This document shows, one piece after another, positions 18,207 to 29,275 of a stretch of DNA of 64,000 nucleotides. A program made the position numbers and the translations under genes. The stretch's first letter is position 1. Every line of letters starts with the position of its first letter. Below the pieces are notes generated by a model. That model worked only from the letters and a program-made list of their open reading frames with translations, did not search any database and was not told the DNA's origin. The stretch comes from Burkholderia sp. 8Y (lineage in GTDB: Bacteria > Pseudomonadota > Gammaproteobacteria > Burkholderiales > Burkholderiaceae), in contig NZ_LR733520.1 in NCBI RefSeq assembly GCF_902506145.1, forward strand, positions 1,587,334 to 1,651,333, in the 5' to 3' direction.

Positions 18207-19043
18207 ATGCCCAACCTCTTCACCCGCTGGTTCGGCGCGCAACGCCGCGAACGCGCGCTGCGCAAATACGCCATCGACGACACGCTCTGGCAGCGCACGC
18301 TCGACGCCTTCCCGTTCTTCGGCCACCTGAGCACGCCTGACCGCGAACGGCTGCGCGAGTCGACGAGCCTTTTTATCGCGCAGAAGGCGTTCTCCACCGC
18401 GCACGAACTGCAACTGACCGACGAGATGATCGTCGCGATCGCCGCGCAAGCGTGCCTGCCGGTGCTCAATCTGAGCCTCGATCTGTATGACGGCTGGCTC
18501 GGCGTGATCGTCTATCCGGGCGAGTTCGTGATCAAGAAGACCGTGGAGGACGAAGCCGGCGTGGTGCACGAAATCGAGCACGACGCGAGCGGCGAAGCGT
18601 GGGAAGGCGGCCCGGTCGTGCTGTCGTGGGAGGACGCGCAAATGGCGGACGGCTCGGACGCGTACAACGTCGTGATTCATGAGTTCGCGCACAAGATCGA
18701 CATGGTGAACGGCGAGGCGGACGGGCATCCACCGCTCTTTCGACGCTGGCACGCGCCGCTCGACAACGCCGCCTGGTCCGACGTGTTCGACAACGCGTAC
18801 GATCAGTTCTGCGCGCGCGTCGACGCCGTGCCCAAGCGCCGCTGGAGCCGCTTCGAGCGCGAATCGCTGATCGACCCGTATGCAGCCGATCACCCGTCCG
18901 AATTCTTCGCGGTGTGCAGCGAGGCGCTCTTTGTCACGCCGCAGGCGTTCGAGGCCGAGTACCCCGAGTTGTACCGGCTGCTCGCGCGTTATTACCGGCA
19001 AGATCCGGCGAATGTCGGCGCGCTGGCAACCGTGGCGCCGTGA
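18207..19043 (+). CDS. mtfA: MtfA-like zinc metallopeptidase (M90 family)
   Basis: A 278-residue protein of the MtfA/M90 peptidase family. In E. coli MtfA binds the Mlc repressor and has aminopeptidase activity; it acts in the cytosol. The zinc motif HEFAH is seen in YNVVIHEFAHKIDM (about residues 155-168), with a downstream Glu in HPSEFFAVCSEALF. The ATG at 18207 begins MPNLFTRWFG. E. coli-type Mlc is not encoded nearby, so the partner is unknown. It is placed between rho and rpmE2, its usual neighbours in Burkholderiaceae as I recall. Confidence 0.85.
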   Translation: MPNLFTRWFGAQRRERALRKYAIDDTLWQRTLDAFPFFGHLSTPDRERLRESTSLFIAQKAFSTAHELQLTDEMIVAIAAQACLPVLNLSLDLYDGWLGVIVYPGEFVIKKTVEDEAGVVHEIEHDASGEAWEGGPVVLSWEDAQMADGSDAYNVVIHEFAHKIDMVNGEADGHPPLFRRWHAPLDNAAWSDVFDNAYDQFCARVDAVPKRRWSRFERESLIDPYAADHPSEFFAVCSEALFVTPQAFEAEYPELYRLLARYYRQDPANVGALATVAP

Positions 19044-19172
19044 GCGTCGAAAAAGTATCAACCGACTGATTTTCTGGCATAATCTTTGTTTTTCGACCCT
19101 AGGCAAGTGACTCGCGAAAGCCGCCGTGAAGCGGTGCAGCGGGTTGGCTACCGCCAGATACCAGGAAAGACC

Positions 19173-19427
19173 ATGAAAGAAGGCATTCACCCGAATTACC
19201 GCGAAGTCCTGTTCGTCGATATGTCGAACGACTTCAAGTTCGTGACCCGCTCGACCATCCAGACGCGCGAAACCGCCGATTTCAACGGCAAGACGTACCC
19301 GCTCGCGAAGATCGAAGTGTCGTCGGAATCGCACCCGTTCTACACCGGCCAGCAAAAGATCATGGACACGGCCGGCCGCGTCGAGAAGTTCAACAACAAG
19401 TTCGCGCGCTTCTCCACCAAGAAGTAA
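19173..19427 (+). CDS. rpmE2: 50S ribosomal protein L31 type B (zinc-free)
   Basis: An 84-residue L31 that starts [12 protein letters not shown]. It has no cysteine at all, so it lacks the CxxC zinc ligands of type A L31 and belongs to the zinc-independent type B form. In many bacteria type B is the low-zinc replacement controlled by Zur; I saw no clear Zur box. A CATAAT box at 19078-19083 is a candidate -10. An AGGAAAG ribosome-binding site precedes the ATG at 19173, and a clear terminator follows. Confidence 0.95.
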   Translation: MKEGIHPNYREVLFVDMSNDFKFVTRSTIQTRETADFNGKTYPLAKIEVSSESHPFYTGQQKIMDTAGRVEKFNNKFARFSTKK

Positions 19428-19448
19428 GTCGGGCTTCAGGGTTCAGCA

Positions 19449-19477
19449 AAAAGGGCAGCTTTGGCTGCCCTTTTTTG
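19449..19477 (+). terminator. Intrinsic terminator of rpmE2
   Basis: AAGGGCAGC (19451-19459) pairs with GCTGCCCTT (19464-19472), followed by TTTTTTG. Confidence 0.92.
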
Positions 19478-19672
19478 TCACTGCATTCTTTTGCTACGGC
19501 CCGCGCTCCCCTTGTCGGCTGCAATCGGCAAGCGTTGTTGCGCGACGTTACCTGCGCAGGCGGGAAGAGACGCTACGCGCGCCGCCGCCCGACTACAATG
19601 CCGGATGCTCCGGCCCCGCCGCGCTTTCCGGCGCACGTCCTGGCGGCCTGTCTCTCCCTCAAGCCTTCTCGC

Positions 19673-21436
19673 ATGCGATCTGTCGTTCGTCTGACCGCCT
19701 CCGCCACCAGCGCCCTGCCGCGCTGGCTGCTGCTCGCCATCTGTATCACGTATGCGTCGTTCGGCCTCTTTGGCCGCGATCCCTGGAAGAACGAAGACGC
19801 AGCGGGCTTCGGCGTGATGTGGACGATGGCCAACGGCGACGCCCGCGACTGGTTCCTGCCGAACCTGCTCGGCAAGGCGCCGACCGCCGACGGCCCGCTG
19901 ATGTACTGGCTCGGCGCGACCTCGATTCGCCTTCTGAGCCCGTGGGTCGATGCGAGCAACGCGTCGCGCGTCGTGACGGGCCTGCTCTTTTGTATCGCGT
20001 GCGCGTTCGTCTGGTACTCGGCGTATCTGCTGGGCCGCCGCGACGAAGCACAGCCTTTCAAATATGCATTCGGCGGCGAGCCGGAACCGCGCGATTACGG
20101 CCGCACGCTCGCCGATGGCGCGCTCCTGATCCTGCTCGCGTGCTTCGGCCTGGCCGAGCGCGGCCACGAAACCACGCCGCAGATCGCGCAATTCGCCGGC
20201 ACCGCCATGCTCATCTACGGCCTCGTGCGCTCCCTCGACAAGCCGGTGCACGGCGCGCTCGTCTGGGGCGCGGCGATCGGCGTCGTCGGGCTGTCGAGTT
20301 CGCCGGTGCTCGTCTTCGCGCTGTTGCTCTGCACGCTCGCGATGACGATCATCGTGCGCCAGGTGCGCGCCGCCCCGCTCCTGATCTACGGGCTGCCGGT
20401 CGCGGTCCTGCTGATCGCCGCATGGGTATTGCCGGCGCTGCACTTCTTCCCCGACGACGGCGAGTGGTGGCTGCGCCAGTGGTGGCGCACGAGTTTCTAT
20501 ACGTTCTCGGGGCCGCCCGCGGTCGTGTTCGGCTACGCGATGAAAAACCTGCCGCTCTTCGCATGGCCTGCATGGCCGCTCGCGATCTGGGCGTTCGTGA
20601 GTTGGGGCGGCATGCGCCGCTCGCCGCACGTCGCAGTGCCCTTGTCGATCATCGGGCCGCTGCTGGTGCTCGTCGTCCTTCAGGCGCACGAGACCAACCG
20701 CCTCTTTCTGCTGCTCTTGCCGCCGCTCTCCGTGCTCGCGACGTTCGCGCTGCCGACGCTCAAGCGCGGCGCCATCAACGCGATCGACTGGTTCGCGATG
20801 CTGAGCTTCACGATCATCGGCTCGCTGGTGTGGCTCGTCTGGACGGCGGGCATCATCGGCTTTCCGGCGCCGATGGCGCGCAATCTCGCGCGTCTCGTGC
20901 CGGGGTTTCATCCCGAATTCAAGATCATCTCGTTCGTCTGCGCGGTGGCGGTCACCGTGTGCTGGTTCCTGCTTGCGCGCTGGCGGCTCGCGCGGCATCC
21001 GAAGGTCCTGTGGCGCAGCGTCGTGTTGTCGAGCGCCGGCACCACGCTCATGTGGGTGCTGCTGATGACGTTGTGGCTGCCTGTGGTCAACTACAGCCGC
21101 ACGTATCGCGACGTCGCGGAGCAGATCGCCGATCACCTCCCGCCGGACTACACGTGCATTTCGCCGGTGCGTCTCGGCGATGCGCAGATCGCGACCTTCG
21201 CGTACTTCGGCGGCATGCACTTCGCGTTCGATGAGGATTGCGACGTGATCCTGCGTCAGGATCGCGCCGATTACGGCGATCCGCCGTCCATCTCCACGTT
21301 CCAGTGGAAGCTCGTGTGGGAAGGCCGCCGCGCCGCCGACCGCGACGAACGCTTCCGCCTCTACGTGCGCATCCAGCGCCCTGCGCCGCCGGCGAAGAAG
21401 CCGTTGCGTCCGCGAACCCTGCGCCGGACGCAGTAA
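19673..21436 (+). CDS. Membrane glycosyltransferase, ArnT/PMT-like (GT-C fold)
   Basis: A 587-residue polytopic protein of the dolichyl-phosphate-mannose mannosyltransferase/ArnT clan, which moves a sugar from a polyprenyl-phosphate donor in the periplasm. The first loop has GRDPWKNEDAAGFG, the acidic motif typical of the GT-C catalytic site. About ten or eleven membrane segments follow, then a soluble C-terminal domain with two cysteines (YTCISP, DEDCDV). Acceptor unknown (lipid A, glycan or protein). The ATG at 19673 (MRSVVRL) is chosen; another ATG at 19598 would add 25 residues, but it overlaps a TACAAT box. Confidence 0.8.
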   Translation: MRSVVRLTASATSALPRWLLLAICITYASFGLFGRDPWKNEDAAGFGVMWTMANGDARDWFLPNLLGKAPTADGPLMYWLGATSIRLLSPWVDASNASRVVTGLLFCIACAFVWYSAYLLGRRDEAQPFKYAFGGEPEPRDYGRTLADGALLILLACFGLAERGHETTPQIAQFAGTAMLIYGLVRSLDKPVHGALVWGAAIGVVGLSSSPVLVFALLLCTLAMTIIVRQVRAAPLLIYGLPVAVLLIAAWVLPALHFFPDDGEWWLRQWWRTSFYTFSGPPAVVFGYAMKNLPLFAWPAWPLAIWAFVSWGGMRRSPHVAVPLSIIGPLLVLVVLQAHETNRLFLLLLPPLSVLATFALPTLKRGAINAIDWFAMLSFTIIGSLVWLVWTAGIIGFPAPMARNLARLVPGFHPEFKIISFVCAVAVTVCWFLLARWRLARHPKVLWRSVVLSSAGTTLMWVLLMTLWLPVVNYSRTYRDVAEQIADHLPPDYTCISPVRLGDAQIATFAYFGGMHFAFDEDCDVILRQDRADYGDPPSISTFQWKLVWEGRRAADRDERFRLYVRIQRPAPPAKKPLRPRTLRRTQ

Positions 21437-21440
21437 GTTG

Positions 21441-22841
21441 ATGCTCCCCAAGCTATCCATCCCGAGCGGCAAGACCGGCATGTGGCGCGACATCCGCACC
21501 ATCGCGGCGCTTGCGTGGCCCGTGCTGATCGGCCAACTGGCGGTGATCGCGTTCGGCGTGATCGATACCGCGATGGTCGGCCGCTTTTCCGCCACGGACC
21601 TCGCCGCGCTCGGCCTCGGTTCGTCCGTCTATATCTCCATCTATATCGGCCTGACGGGGATTCTGGTGGCGCTTCAGCCGATTGCCGGCCAGCTTTTCGG
21701 CGCGGGGCGCGAAAGCGAGATCGGCGAGGAGACGCGTCAGGCGCTGTGGCTGGCCGTCGCGTTGACGGTGATCGGCTTCGTGCTGCTCTTCTTTCCCGAG
21801 CCGCTCCTGAGTCTCGCGAAGGCGCCGCCCGCGCTGCACGAACGCACCGTGCAGTATCTGCGGATTCTGTCGTTCGGTTTGCCCGCGAGCCTCGCGTTTC
21901 GCGTCTACAGTTCGCTGACCAACGCGGTCGGCAAGCCGCGGCTCGTGATGTTTCTGCAAGTCGGCGGCCTGATTCTCAAGTTTCCACTCAACACCTGGTT
22001 CATCTTCGGCGGCGCGGGTGTGCCGGCGCTCGGCGGCCCCGGTTGCGCGCTCGCGAGCACGCTGATCAACTGGGTGTCGGCGGCGGTCGGCATGACCGTG
22101 CTCGTGAAGTTCGAGTTCTTCCGCCCGTTCGGCATCTTCTCGCGCTTTTCGTGGCCGGTGTTCAGGCGGCAAGTCGGTCTGCTGCGGCTCGGCATCCCGA
22201 TGGGGCTGTCCTATCTGATCGAAGTGACGTCGTACACGTTCATGGCGCTTTTCATCTCGCGTTTCGGCACGACAACGCTCGCGGGTCATCAGATCGCGGG
22301 CAATCTCGGCGCGGTGCTGTACATGACGCCGCTTGCCATCGGCATCGCGTCGTCGACACTCGTCTCGCAGGCGCTCGGCGCGCGGCGCTTCGACGAGGCC
22401 GCGTCGATCTCGCGGCACGGCATCGGCATGGCGTGCGTGCTGGCCGTCGTGTACGGCGTGATCCTGCTCGCCGCGCGGCCGCACATCATCGCGGCGTATA
22501 CGCCCGATGCGAACGTGATCGCGGCAGCGATGCCGCTCGTGCTCATCATCGTCTTCTATCACCTCTGCGACGCGCTGCAGATCACGACCGCGTTCATCCT
22601 GCGCGCGTACAAGGTGACGCTCGTGCCCACCGTGATCTATGCGATCGCGCTATGGGGCATCGGGCTTGGCGGCGGTTATCTGCTCGGCTTCGACGTGGGC
22701 GGCGCGGTGCCCGCGTGGCTGCAAGGCGCGCGCGGGTTCTGGATCGCCAATTCGTTGAGCCTCGGCGTCGCGGGCGTCGGGCTCTTTGTGTATTGGCGGC
22801 GGGTGAGCATCCGGCATCTCCGTACGGTGGACGCGGATTGA
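21441..22841 (+). CDS. MATE family cation/drug antiporter (NorM-like)
   Basis: A 466-residue inner-membrane exporter of the multidrug and toxic compound extrusion family, using a sodium or proton gradient. Twelve hydrophobic segments in two halves are visible. Motifs include LAWPVLIGQLAVIAFGVIDTAMVGRF in helices 1-2 and HQIAGNLGAVLYMTPLAIGIASSTLVSQALGARR in the second half. The ATG at 21441 lies 4 bp after the glycosyltransferase stop, so both are probably co-transcribed. Confidence 0.92.
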   Translation: MLPKLSIPSGKTGMWRDIRTIAALAWPVLIGQLAVIAFGVIDTAMVGRFSATDLAALGLGSSVYISIYIGLTGILVALQPIAGQLFGAGRESEIGEETRQALWLAVALTVIGFVLLFFPEPLLSLAKAPPALHERTVQYLRILSFGLPASLAFRVYSSLTNAVGKPRLVMFLQVGGLILKFPLNTWFIFGGAGVPALGGPGCALASTLINWVSAAVGMTVLVKFEFFRPFGIFSRFSWPVFRRQVGLLRLGIPMGLSYLIEVTSYTFMALFISRFGTTTLAGHQIAGNLGAVLYMTPLAIGIASSTLVSQALGARRFDEAASISRHGIGMACVLAVVYGVILLAARPHIIAAYTPDANVIAAAMPLVLIIVFYHLCDALQITTAFILRAYKVTLVPTVIYAIALWGIGLGGGYLLGFDVGGAVPAWLQGARGFWIANSLSLGVAGVGLFVYWRRVSIRHLRTVDAD

Positions 22842-23225
22842 ACGGATGCGTGGCGCGTCCACCATGACGAACGGCGATGACGGCCCGACGCTCGCCGCAT
22901 GTCGCAGCATCGGCAAATGGCGCCCGCCTGCGGCGAAATAACCTGCCCCCGCCCCCCTACCGTTGGCACCACGAAGCGTTCCAAAGACTCGCCTGCTCCC
23001 CGGCACCATCCCGCCGCGCATCCCGCCGCGCATCGCGCCGCGCATCGCGCCGCGAGCAAGGTTAAAGATTGTGCGCGAACGCAGCGCATCTGACGGCGTC
23101 ATGCACAATGCGCCACGGCCCCGTTCGAAACACGGATTTGTCCTATGCTTAACGGCATCGTCCGTTTGCCGAATCGTGCGGCCTGCGCTACCTTCGTTTC
23201 CTTCCTCTCTGCCTGGAGTGTCGTC
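22842..23225. other. Gene-free interval with a short tandem repeat
   Basis: 384 bp between the MATE gene and the ComEA-like gene. Apart from the 12-bp repeat at 23007-23054 it shows no gene-like frame with a ribosome-binding site; the frames seen on both strands are low-complexity. Confidence 0.6.
23007..23054. repeat. Four tandem copies of a 12-bp unit
   Basis: CATCCCGCCGCG occurs twice, then CATCGCGCCGCG twice, giving four head-to-tail 12-mers with one variable base. It is not inside a recognised gene. Confidence 0.85.
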
Positions 23226-23807
23226 ATGCTGAAAAAGCTGTTGATGCTGTGCCTCGCGTTCATGCTGTCCGTCGGCGCGGCGTTTGCCGCCGTCGATGTC
23301 AATACCGCCGACCAAGCCGCGCTCGATTCGGTGAAAGGCTTAGGACCGGTAAAATCGAAGGCGATCGTCGATGAACGCACCAAAAACGGCCCGTTTAAAG
23401 ACGCCGACGATCTCGCCAATCGCGTGAAAGGCCTCGGCGCGAAGTCGGTGGCCAAACTGGAAGAAAACGGTCTGACCATCGGCGGCTCGTCGCTGCCGCC
23501 GACCGGCAAGTCTTCGAAGCCCGCCACGACGACTTCTCACGGCGCGGCCCCGCCGAATTCCACCATCAAGTCATCGACGGCGGCGACCGCTGCGACATCG
23601 CCCGCAGCCACGACCGCGCAAACGCCTGCCGTCACGCCGGCGTCGGGCGCGGCGGCTGCTTCGGCGTCGTCCAGCGGATCGGCCAAGAAGAAGTCGGGCG
23701 CCACGGCCGCGTCAGCTTCGGCTGCGGCGGGCACGAGCGACGCGAAGCCCTCGAAATCCAAACGGAAAAAGGACAAGGCGGCGAGCGCCTCGGCCGCCAG
23801 CCTTTGA
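23226..23807 (+). CDS. ComEA-like secreted helix-hairpin-helix protein with Ala/Ser/Lys tail
   Basis: A 193-residue protein. A signal peptide (MLKKLLMLCLAFMLSVGAAFA) leads to a compact HhH DNA-binding domain (VDVNTADQAALDSVKGLGPV, then KSKAIVDERTKNGPFKDADDL) like that of ComEA, which binds incoming DNA in the periplasm. After residue ~95 comes a long Ala/Ser/Thr/Lys tail with SKSKRKKDK near the end. Short ComEA forms without the membrane anchor work in natural transformation in other Proteobacteria; the role here is inferred. The ATG at 23226 is chosen because the signal peptide starts there. Confidence 0.82.
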   Translation: MLKKLLMLCLAFMLSVGAAFAAVDVNTADQAALDSVKGLGPVKSKAIVDERTKNGPFKDADDLANRVKGLGAKSVAKLEENGLTIGGSSLPPTGKSSKPATTTSHGAAPPNSTIKSSTAATAATSPAATTAQTPAVTPASGAAAASASSSGSAKKKSGATAASASAAAGTSDAKPSKSKRKKDKAASASAASL

Positions 23808-23838
23808 TCAATCTGCAACTTTTAGTACTGAGACTGCC

Positions 23839-24306
23839 ATGAGCCTACTCGATATCCTCGCCTCATCCCTCGGCAATTCGTCGCAACAAGGCGGCCAACC
23901 CGGCCAACCCGGCCAATCGGGCCAGGCCGCGCTGATCGCGGCGGCGCTCGAATTCGTCAACAGCCAGCCCGGCGGCATCATGGGGCTGATCCAGCGTTTC
24001 CATCAGAACGGCGCGGGCGATATCGTCTCGTCGTGGATCGGCAACGGCGAAAACAAGCCCATCAGCCCGGGGCTGCTCACCAATGTGCTCGGCGCGGACA
24101 ACGTCGGCGCGCTCGCGCAGAAGGCGGGCGTGTCGGGCGACCAGCTCTCGGGCATGCTCGCGGCGGTGCTTCCGCATATCGTCGATCGCGCGACGCCGAA
24201 CGGCGAAGTCCCGCCCGAAGGCAAGCTCGACCTGACCGGCGTGCTGGGCTCGCTCGGCGGTCTCGCCGGCCTGTTCGGCAAGAGCGAAGAGCCGAAGCAA
24301 GGTTAA
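23839..24306 (+). CDS. YidB family (DUF937) protein
   Basis: A 155-residue small protein starting MSLLDILASSLG with Gln/Gly repeats (QPGQPGQSGQ) at about residues 20-29. The core GGIMGLIQRFHQNGAGDIVSSWIG and LPHIVDRATPNGEVP are the DUF937/YidB signature. The family has no established function. It lies 31 bp after the ComEA-like gene. Confidence 0.88.
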   Translation: MSLLDILASSLGNSSQQGGQPGQPGQSGQAALIAAALEFVNSQPGGIMGLIQRFHQNGAGDIVSSWIGNGENKPISPGLLTNVLGADNVGALAQKAGVSGDQLSGMLAAVLPHIVDRATPNGEVPPEGKLDLTGVLGSLGGLAGLFGKSEEPKQG

Positions 24307-24395
24307 GCGCGCTTTTCCTGTCGTACAGTCGGTCCCGCGCCCGGCTCACGCCAGCGCGGGGCTTTCTGCATCTGCCACCAGAAAAATCGCAGGCA

Positions 24396-24428
24396 ACAAA
24401 AAAGGCAACGAATCGCTTCGTTGCCTTC
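24396..24428 (-). terminator. Intrinsic terminator of clpB
   Basis: On the minus strand GGCAACGAA pairs with TTCGTTGCC (plus coordinates 24404-24412 and 24417-24425), followed by a run of six Ts (24398-24403 in complement). Confidence 0.9.
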
Positions 24429-24469
24429 GAAAGTGGGCTCCTTCGACCGTGCGAAGGAGCCAGCGTGTC

Positions 24470-27067
<2,598 letters not shown>

Positions 27068-27097
27068 TTTTGGTGAGCTCCAATTCGATTACAACCA

Positions 27098-27125
27098 AAA
27101 TGAGGCGCTTTCGGGCGGTTTCAAG
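27098..27125 (-). promoter_or_regulatory. Sigma-32 (heat-shock) promoter of clpB
   Basis: On the minus strand CTTGAAA (27119-27125) is separated by 13 bp from CCTCATTT (27098-27105). The known sigma-32 consensus is CTTGAAA, a spacer of about 11-16, then CCCCATNT, so only one base differs. The start would lie near 27090, leaving a short leader before the ATG at 27067. Confidence 0.8.
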
Positions 27126-27252
27126 CGTACAAACCGCCCATTTGCGGGTATTTTTGCGAATGATGCCGCGCCGGGAAAGCGCGACGGCGCTTCCGAAAGA
27201 CCGCGCTGTGCACGTTTCGTTCAGTGCCGCGTAGCGTCTACGGGAGCGCGGA

Positions 27253-27674
27253 TCAGGGACAGGCGTCGCGCAGCGTCAGCGCCGCCACGGAAATGGACTG
27301 CACGGGCGCGATGCCGAGCAGCCGCGCGAGATCGCCCGCCGGCTCCGACAATTCGCCGACCGTGTGTTTGTCGAGTTCGGCGAGGACGGCATCGCGCGCC
27401 GCCGCGAGCACGCCGCGCAGGCGGCAGACCGGCTGAATCGCGCAATCGCGACCGCTCGTCTGGTCGACCGCGCCGCAAGCCGCAGGCCGCCGCGACGCCC
27501 GCGCACGGTCTCCACCCAGCCGCGTTCGCCGAGCTGCTGGACGATCTTCATCAGGTGATTCTTCGAGATGCCGTAGGCGTCGGAGATTTCCCGAATAGTC
27601 GAGAGCCGCGCGGGTCGCACGGACAGATACAGCAGGACACGCAGCGCATAATCGGTGTAGTCGGTCAGTCGCAT
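27253..27674 (-). pseudogene. nsrR: Rrf2-family nitric-oxide-sensing repressor NsrR, broken by an internal deletion
   Basis: The first 67 codons (MRLTDYTDYALRVLLYL to GGLRLA) are a standard NsrR winged-helix domain. The C-terminal part is also clear (GRDCAIQPVCRLRGVLAAAR, then LAELDKHTVGELSEPAG) but in another frame. Between them, near 27450-27480, only about 29 nt remain where the E. coli protein has about 28 residues. So some 55-61 bp seem to be lost, including the DVVR segment and the first cluster cysteine. The two other cysteines survive. Translation through the first frame would give a wrong tail. A family member that naturally differs here is unlikely because both halves match well. 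The next gene encodes a haemoglobin. Confidence 0.75.
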
Positions 27675-27978
27675 GGCGTGGGCGCGTCGAACGGCTAAAT
27701 GAAAGAAAGCTGCGGTTGCGTGAATCGACTGAAGGACGAACGTCCGGACACCATCCGTCGGCACCATGCCCGGGACAAATCCGCGCGGCGGCCGGGGCCA
27801 TCGCCCGCGCGAGCGTCACAAGGTCTAATATCCGCTCGCAAGGGGCAGGACAGGACGGTTCACGTGCCAGGGAACTGTTCAACATTCTGCGCCATTTCGG
27901 TGCCGTGCGTCTGCCAATCAGCGACGCGTCAGCGCCCGCCAACACACGACTTACGCTTGTAGTTACCTGTATTCAGCC

Positions 27979-28521
27979 ATGAACCAAGACCAAACGGGCG
28001 ACGCCATCACGCGCGAGCAAGAGCCCACCGAAACGAATGTGCGCGCACTGGTCGAGGCGTTCTATCGCCGCGTGGACGACGATCCGCTGCTCGGCCCGAT
28101 TTTCGCGCGGGAACTGACAGGCCGCTGGGACGAGCATCTCGGGAAGATGACGACCTTCTGGTCGAGCCTCGTCCTCGGCTCGAAGCAGTATCGGGGGAAC
28201 GTGCAGGAGGCGCATCGGCCGCTGGAAGGCATCGAGCCGCAGCATTTCGCGCGCTGGCTGTCGCTTTTTTTGAATACCGTCGAGGCGCGCTACGAGCCCG
28301 CCGCAGCCGTGCAGTTCATGGAACCGGCGCTGCGGATCGCGCAGAGTCTGCAGTTGAGCAAGTTCGGCTGGGACTACCCGATTCCCGAGGAGCAGGAAGC
28401 CCTGCTGGCCGCGCTCAAGCGCCAGCGCACGGGCGGCAGCGATGAGCCGCGCTTTCCCGAACGCCCGGCGGGCGAGCCGTTTCCGGCGAAGTTCGTCGGC
28501 ACGCCCGCGGACGAACGCTGA
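27979..28521 (+). CDS. Group III truncated haemoglobin
   Basis: A 180-residue globin of the bacterial truncated type, group III (ctb-like). The core FYRRVDDDPLLGPIFARELTGRWDEHLGKMTTFWSSL and EPQHFARWLSLFLNTVE follow the group III pattern. There is a Pro-rich C-terminal extension of about 35 residues (RFPERPAGEPFPAKF). Haem-based binding or detoxification of oxygen, NO or peroxide is the likely role. It is divergent from the broken nsrR; NsrR regulates NO-detoxification genes in other bacteria, but I see no convincing NsrR box. Confidence 0.87.
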   Translation: MNQDQTGDAITREQEPTETNVRALVEAFYRRVDDDPLLGPIFARELTGRWDEHLGKMTTFWSSLVLGSKQYRGNVQEAHRPLEGIEPQHFARWLSLFLNTVEARYEPAAAVQFMEPALRIAQSLQLSKFGWDYPIPEEQEALLAALKRQRTGGSDEPRFPERPAGEPFPAKFVGTPADER

Positions 28522-28530
28522 AGGACGCGG

Positions 28531-29004
28531 CTAGCCACGCGGCGGCGTCCACCGCGCGAGGGCGGCGGCGTCGGACTCGCGGGCGTCGACCCAACGCTCG
28601 CCGTGCTCCGTCTTTTCCTTCTTCCAGAACGGCGCCTGCGTCTTCAGATAGTCCATCACGAACGCGCAGGATTCGAACGCCTGCGCGCGATGCATCGCCG
28701 TCGTCGCGACCAGCACGATCTGATCGAGCGGCCTCAGCTTGCCCACGCGATGCACGATCAGCACGTCCGAGCCGCGCCAGCGTTCGCGCGCTTGCGCGGC
28801 GATCGCCTCCAGCGACTTCTCGGTCATGCCGCGATAGTGCTCGAGTTCCATTGTTTCGACGGCGCTGCCTTCGTTCAGATCGCGCACGGTGCCGACGAAG
28901 CACGCGACTGCGCCGACCTTCGGATTGTCGGCGCGCAGCGCGGCCACTTCGGCGCTGATGTCGAAGTCGGCTTCCTGCACGCGGACTTTCGCACGCAAGC
29001 TCAT
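28531..29004 (-). CDS. moaE: Molybdopterin synthase catalytic subunit MoaE
   Basis: A 157-residue subunit that, with MoaD, inserts sulfur into precursor Z (cyclic pyranopterin monophosphate). Motifs include GAVACFVGTVRD, ELEHYRGMTEK, VLIVHRVGKL and the active-site lysine region MDYLKTQAPFWKKE. The ATG at 29002-29004 begins MSLRAKVRVQ and lies 1 bp after the moaD stop, so translation is likely coupled. Confidence 0.95.
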   Translation of the reverse strand: MSLRAKVRVQEADFDISAEVAALRADNPKVGAVACFVGTVRDLNEGSAVETMELEHYRGMTEKSLEAIAAQARERWRGSDVLIVHRVGKLRPLDQIVLVATTAMHRAQAFESCAFVMDYLKTQAPFWKKEKTEHGERWVDARESDAAALARWTPPRG

Positions 29005-29005
29005 G

Positions 29006-29263
29006 TCAGCCACCCGTGACCGGCGGGAAGAACGCGACTTCGCAGCCATCGGTGATGCGCTGCGACGCGTTCGTCATCACGTGATTGCAGGCCATGCGCA
29101 GCGCGCGGCCTTCCGCGAGCGTCTCCGCCCACACGCCGCCGCGCATGCGCAGCCACGCTCGCACGTCGCCGACATTCACGACGGTATCCGGTACGTTGAC
29201 CGTCTCGTTCGCGACGCCCAGCGCCTCGCGCACGCTCGCGAAGAATCTCAGTTCGACTTTCAT
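29006..29263 (-). CDS. moaD: Molybdopterin synthase sulfur-carrier subunit MoaD
   Basis: An 85-residue ubiquitin-like protein ending in the Gly-Gly that becomes a thiocarboxylate (FFPPVTGG). MKVELRFFASVREALG and CEVAFFPPVTGG are typical. It sits between moeA (12 bp) and moaE (1 bp) on the same strand. Confidence 0.95.
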   Translation of the reverse strand: MKVELRFFASVREALGVANETVNVPDTVVNVGDVRAWLRMRGGVWAETLAEGRALRMACNHVMTNASQRITDGCEVAFFPPVTGG

Positions 29264-29275
29264 TGACTTCGTTCC

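Noticed and set aside
23007-23054. The 12-bp array as a CRISPR
   Set aside because: The units are head-to-tail without unique spacers and far too short.
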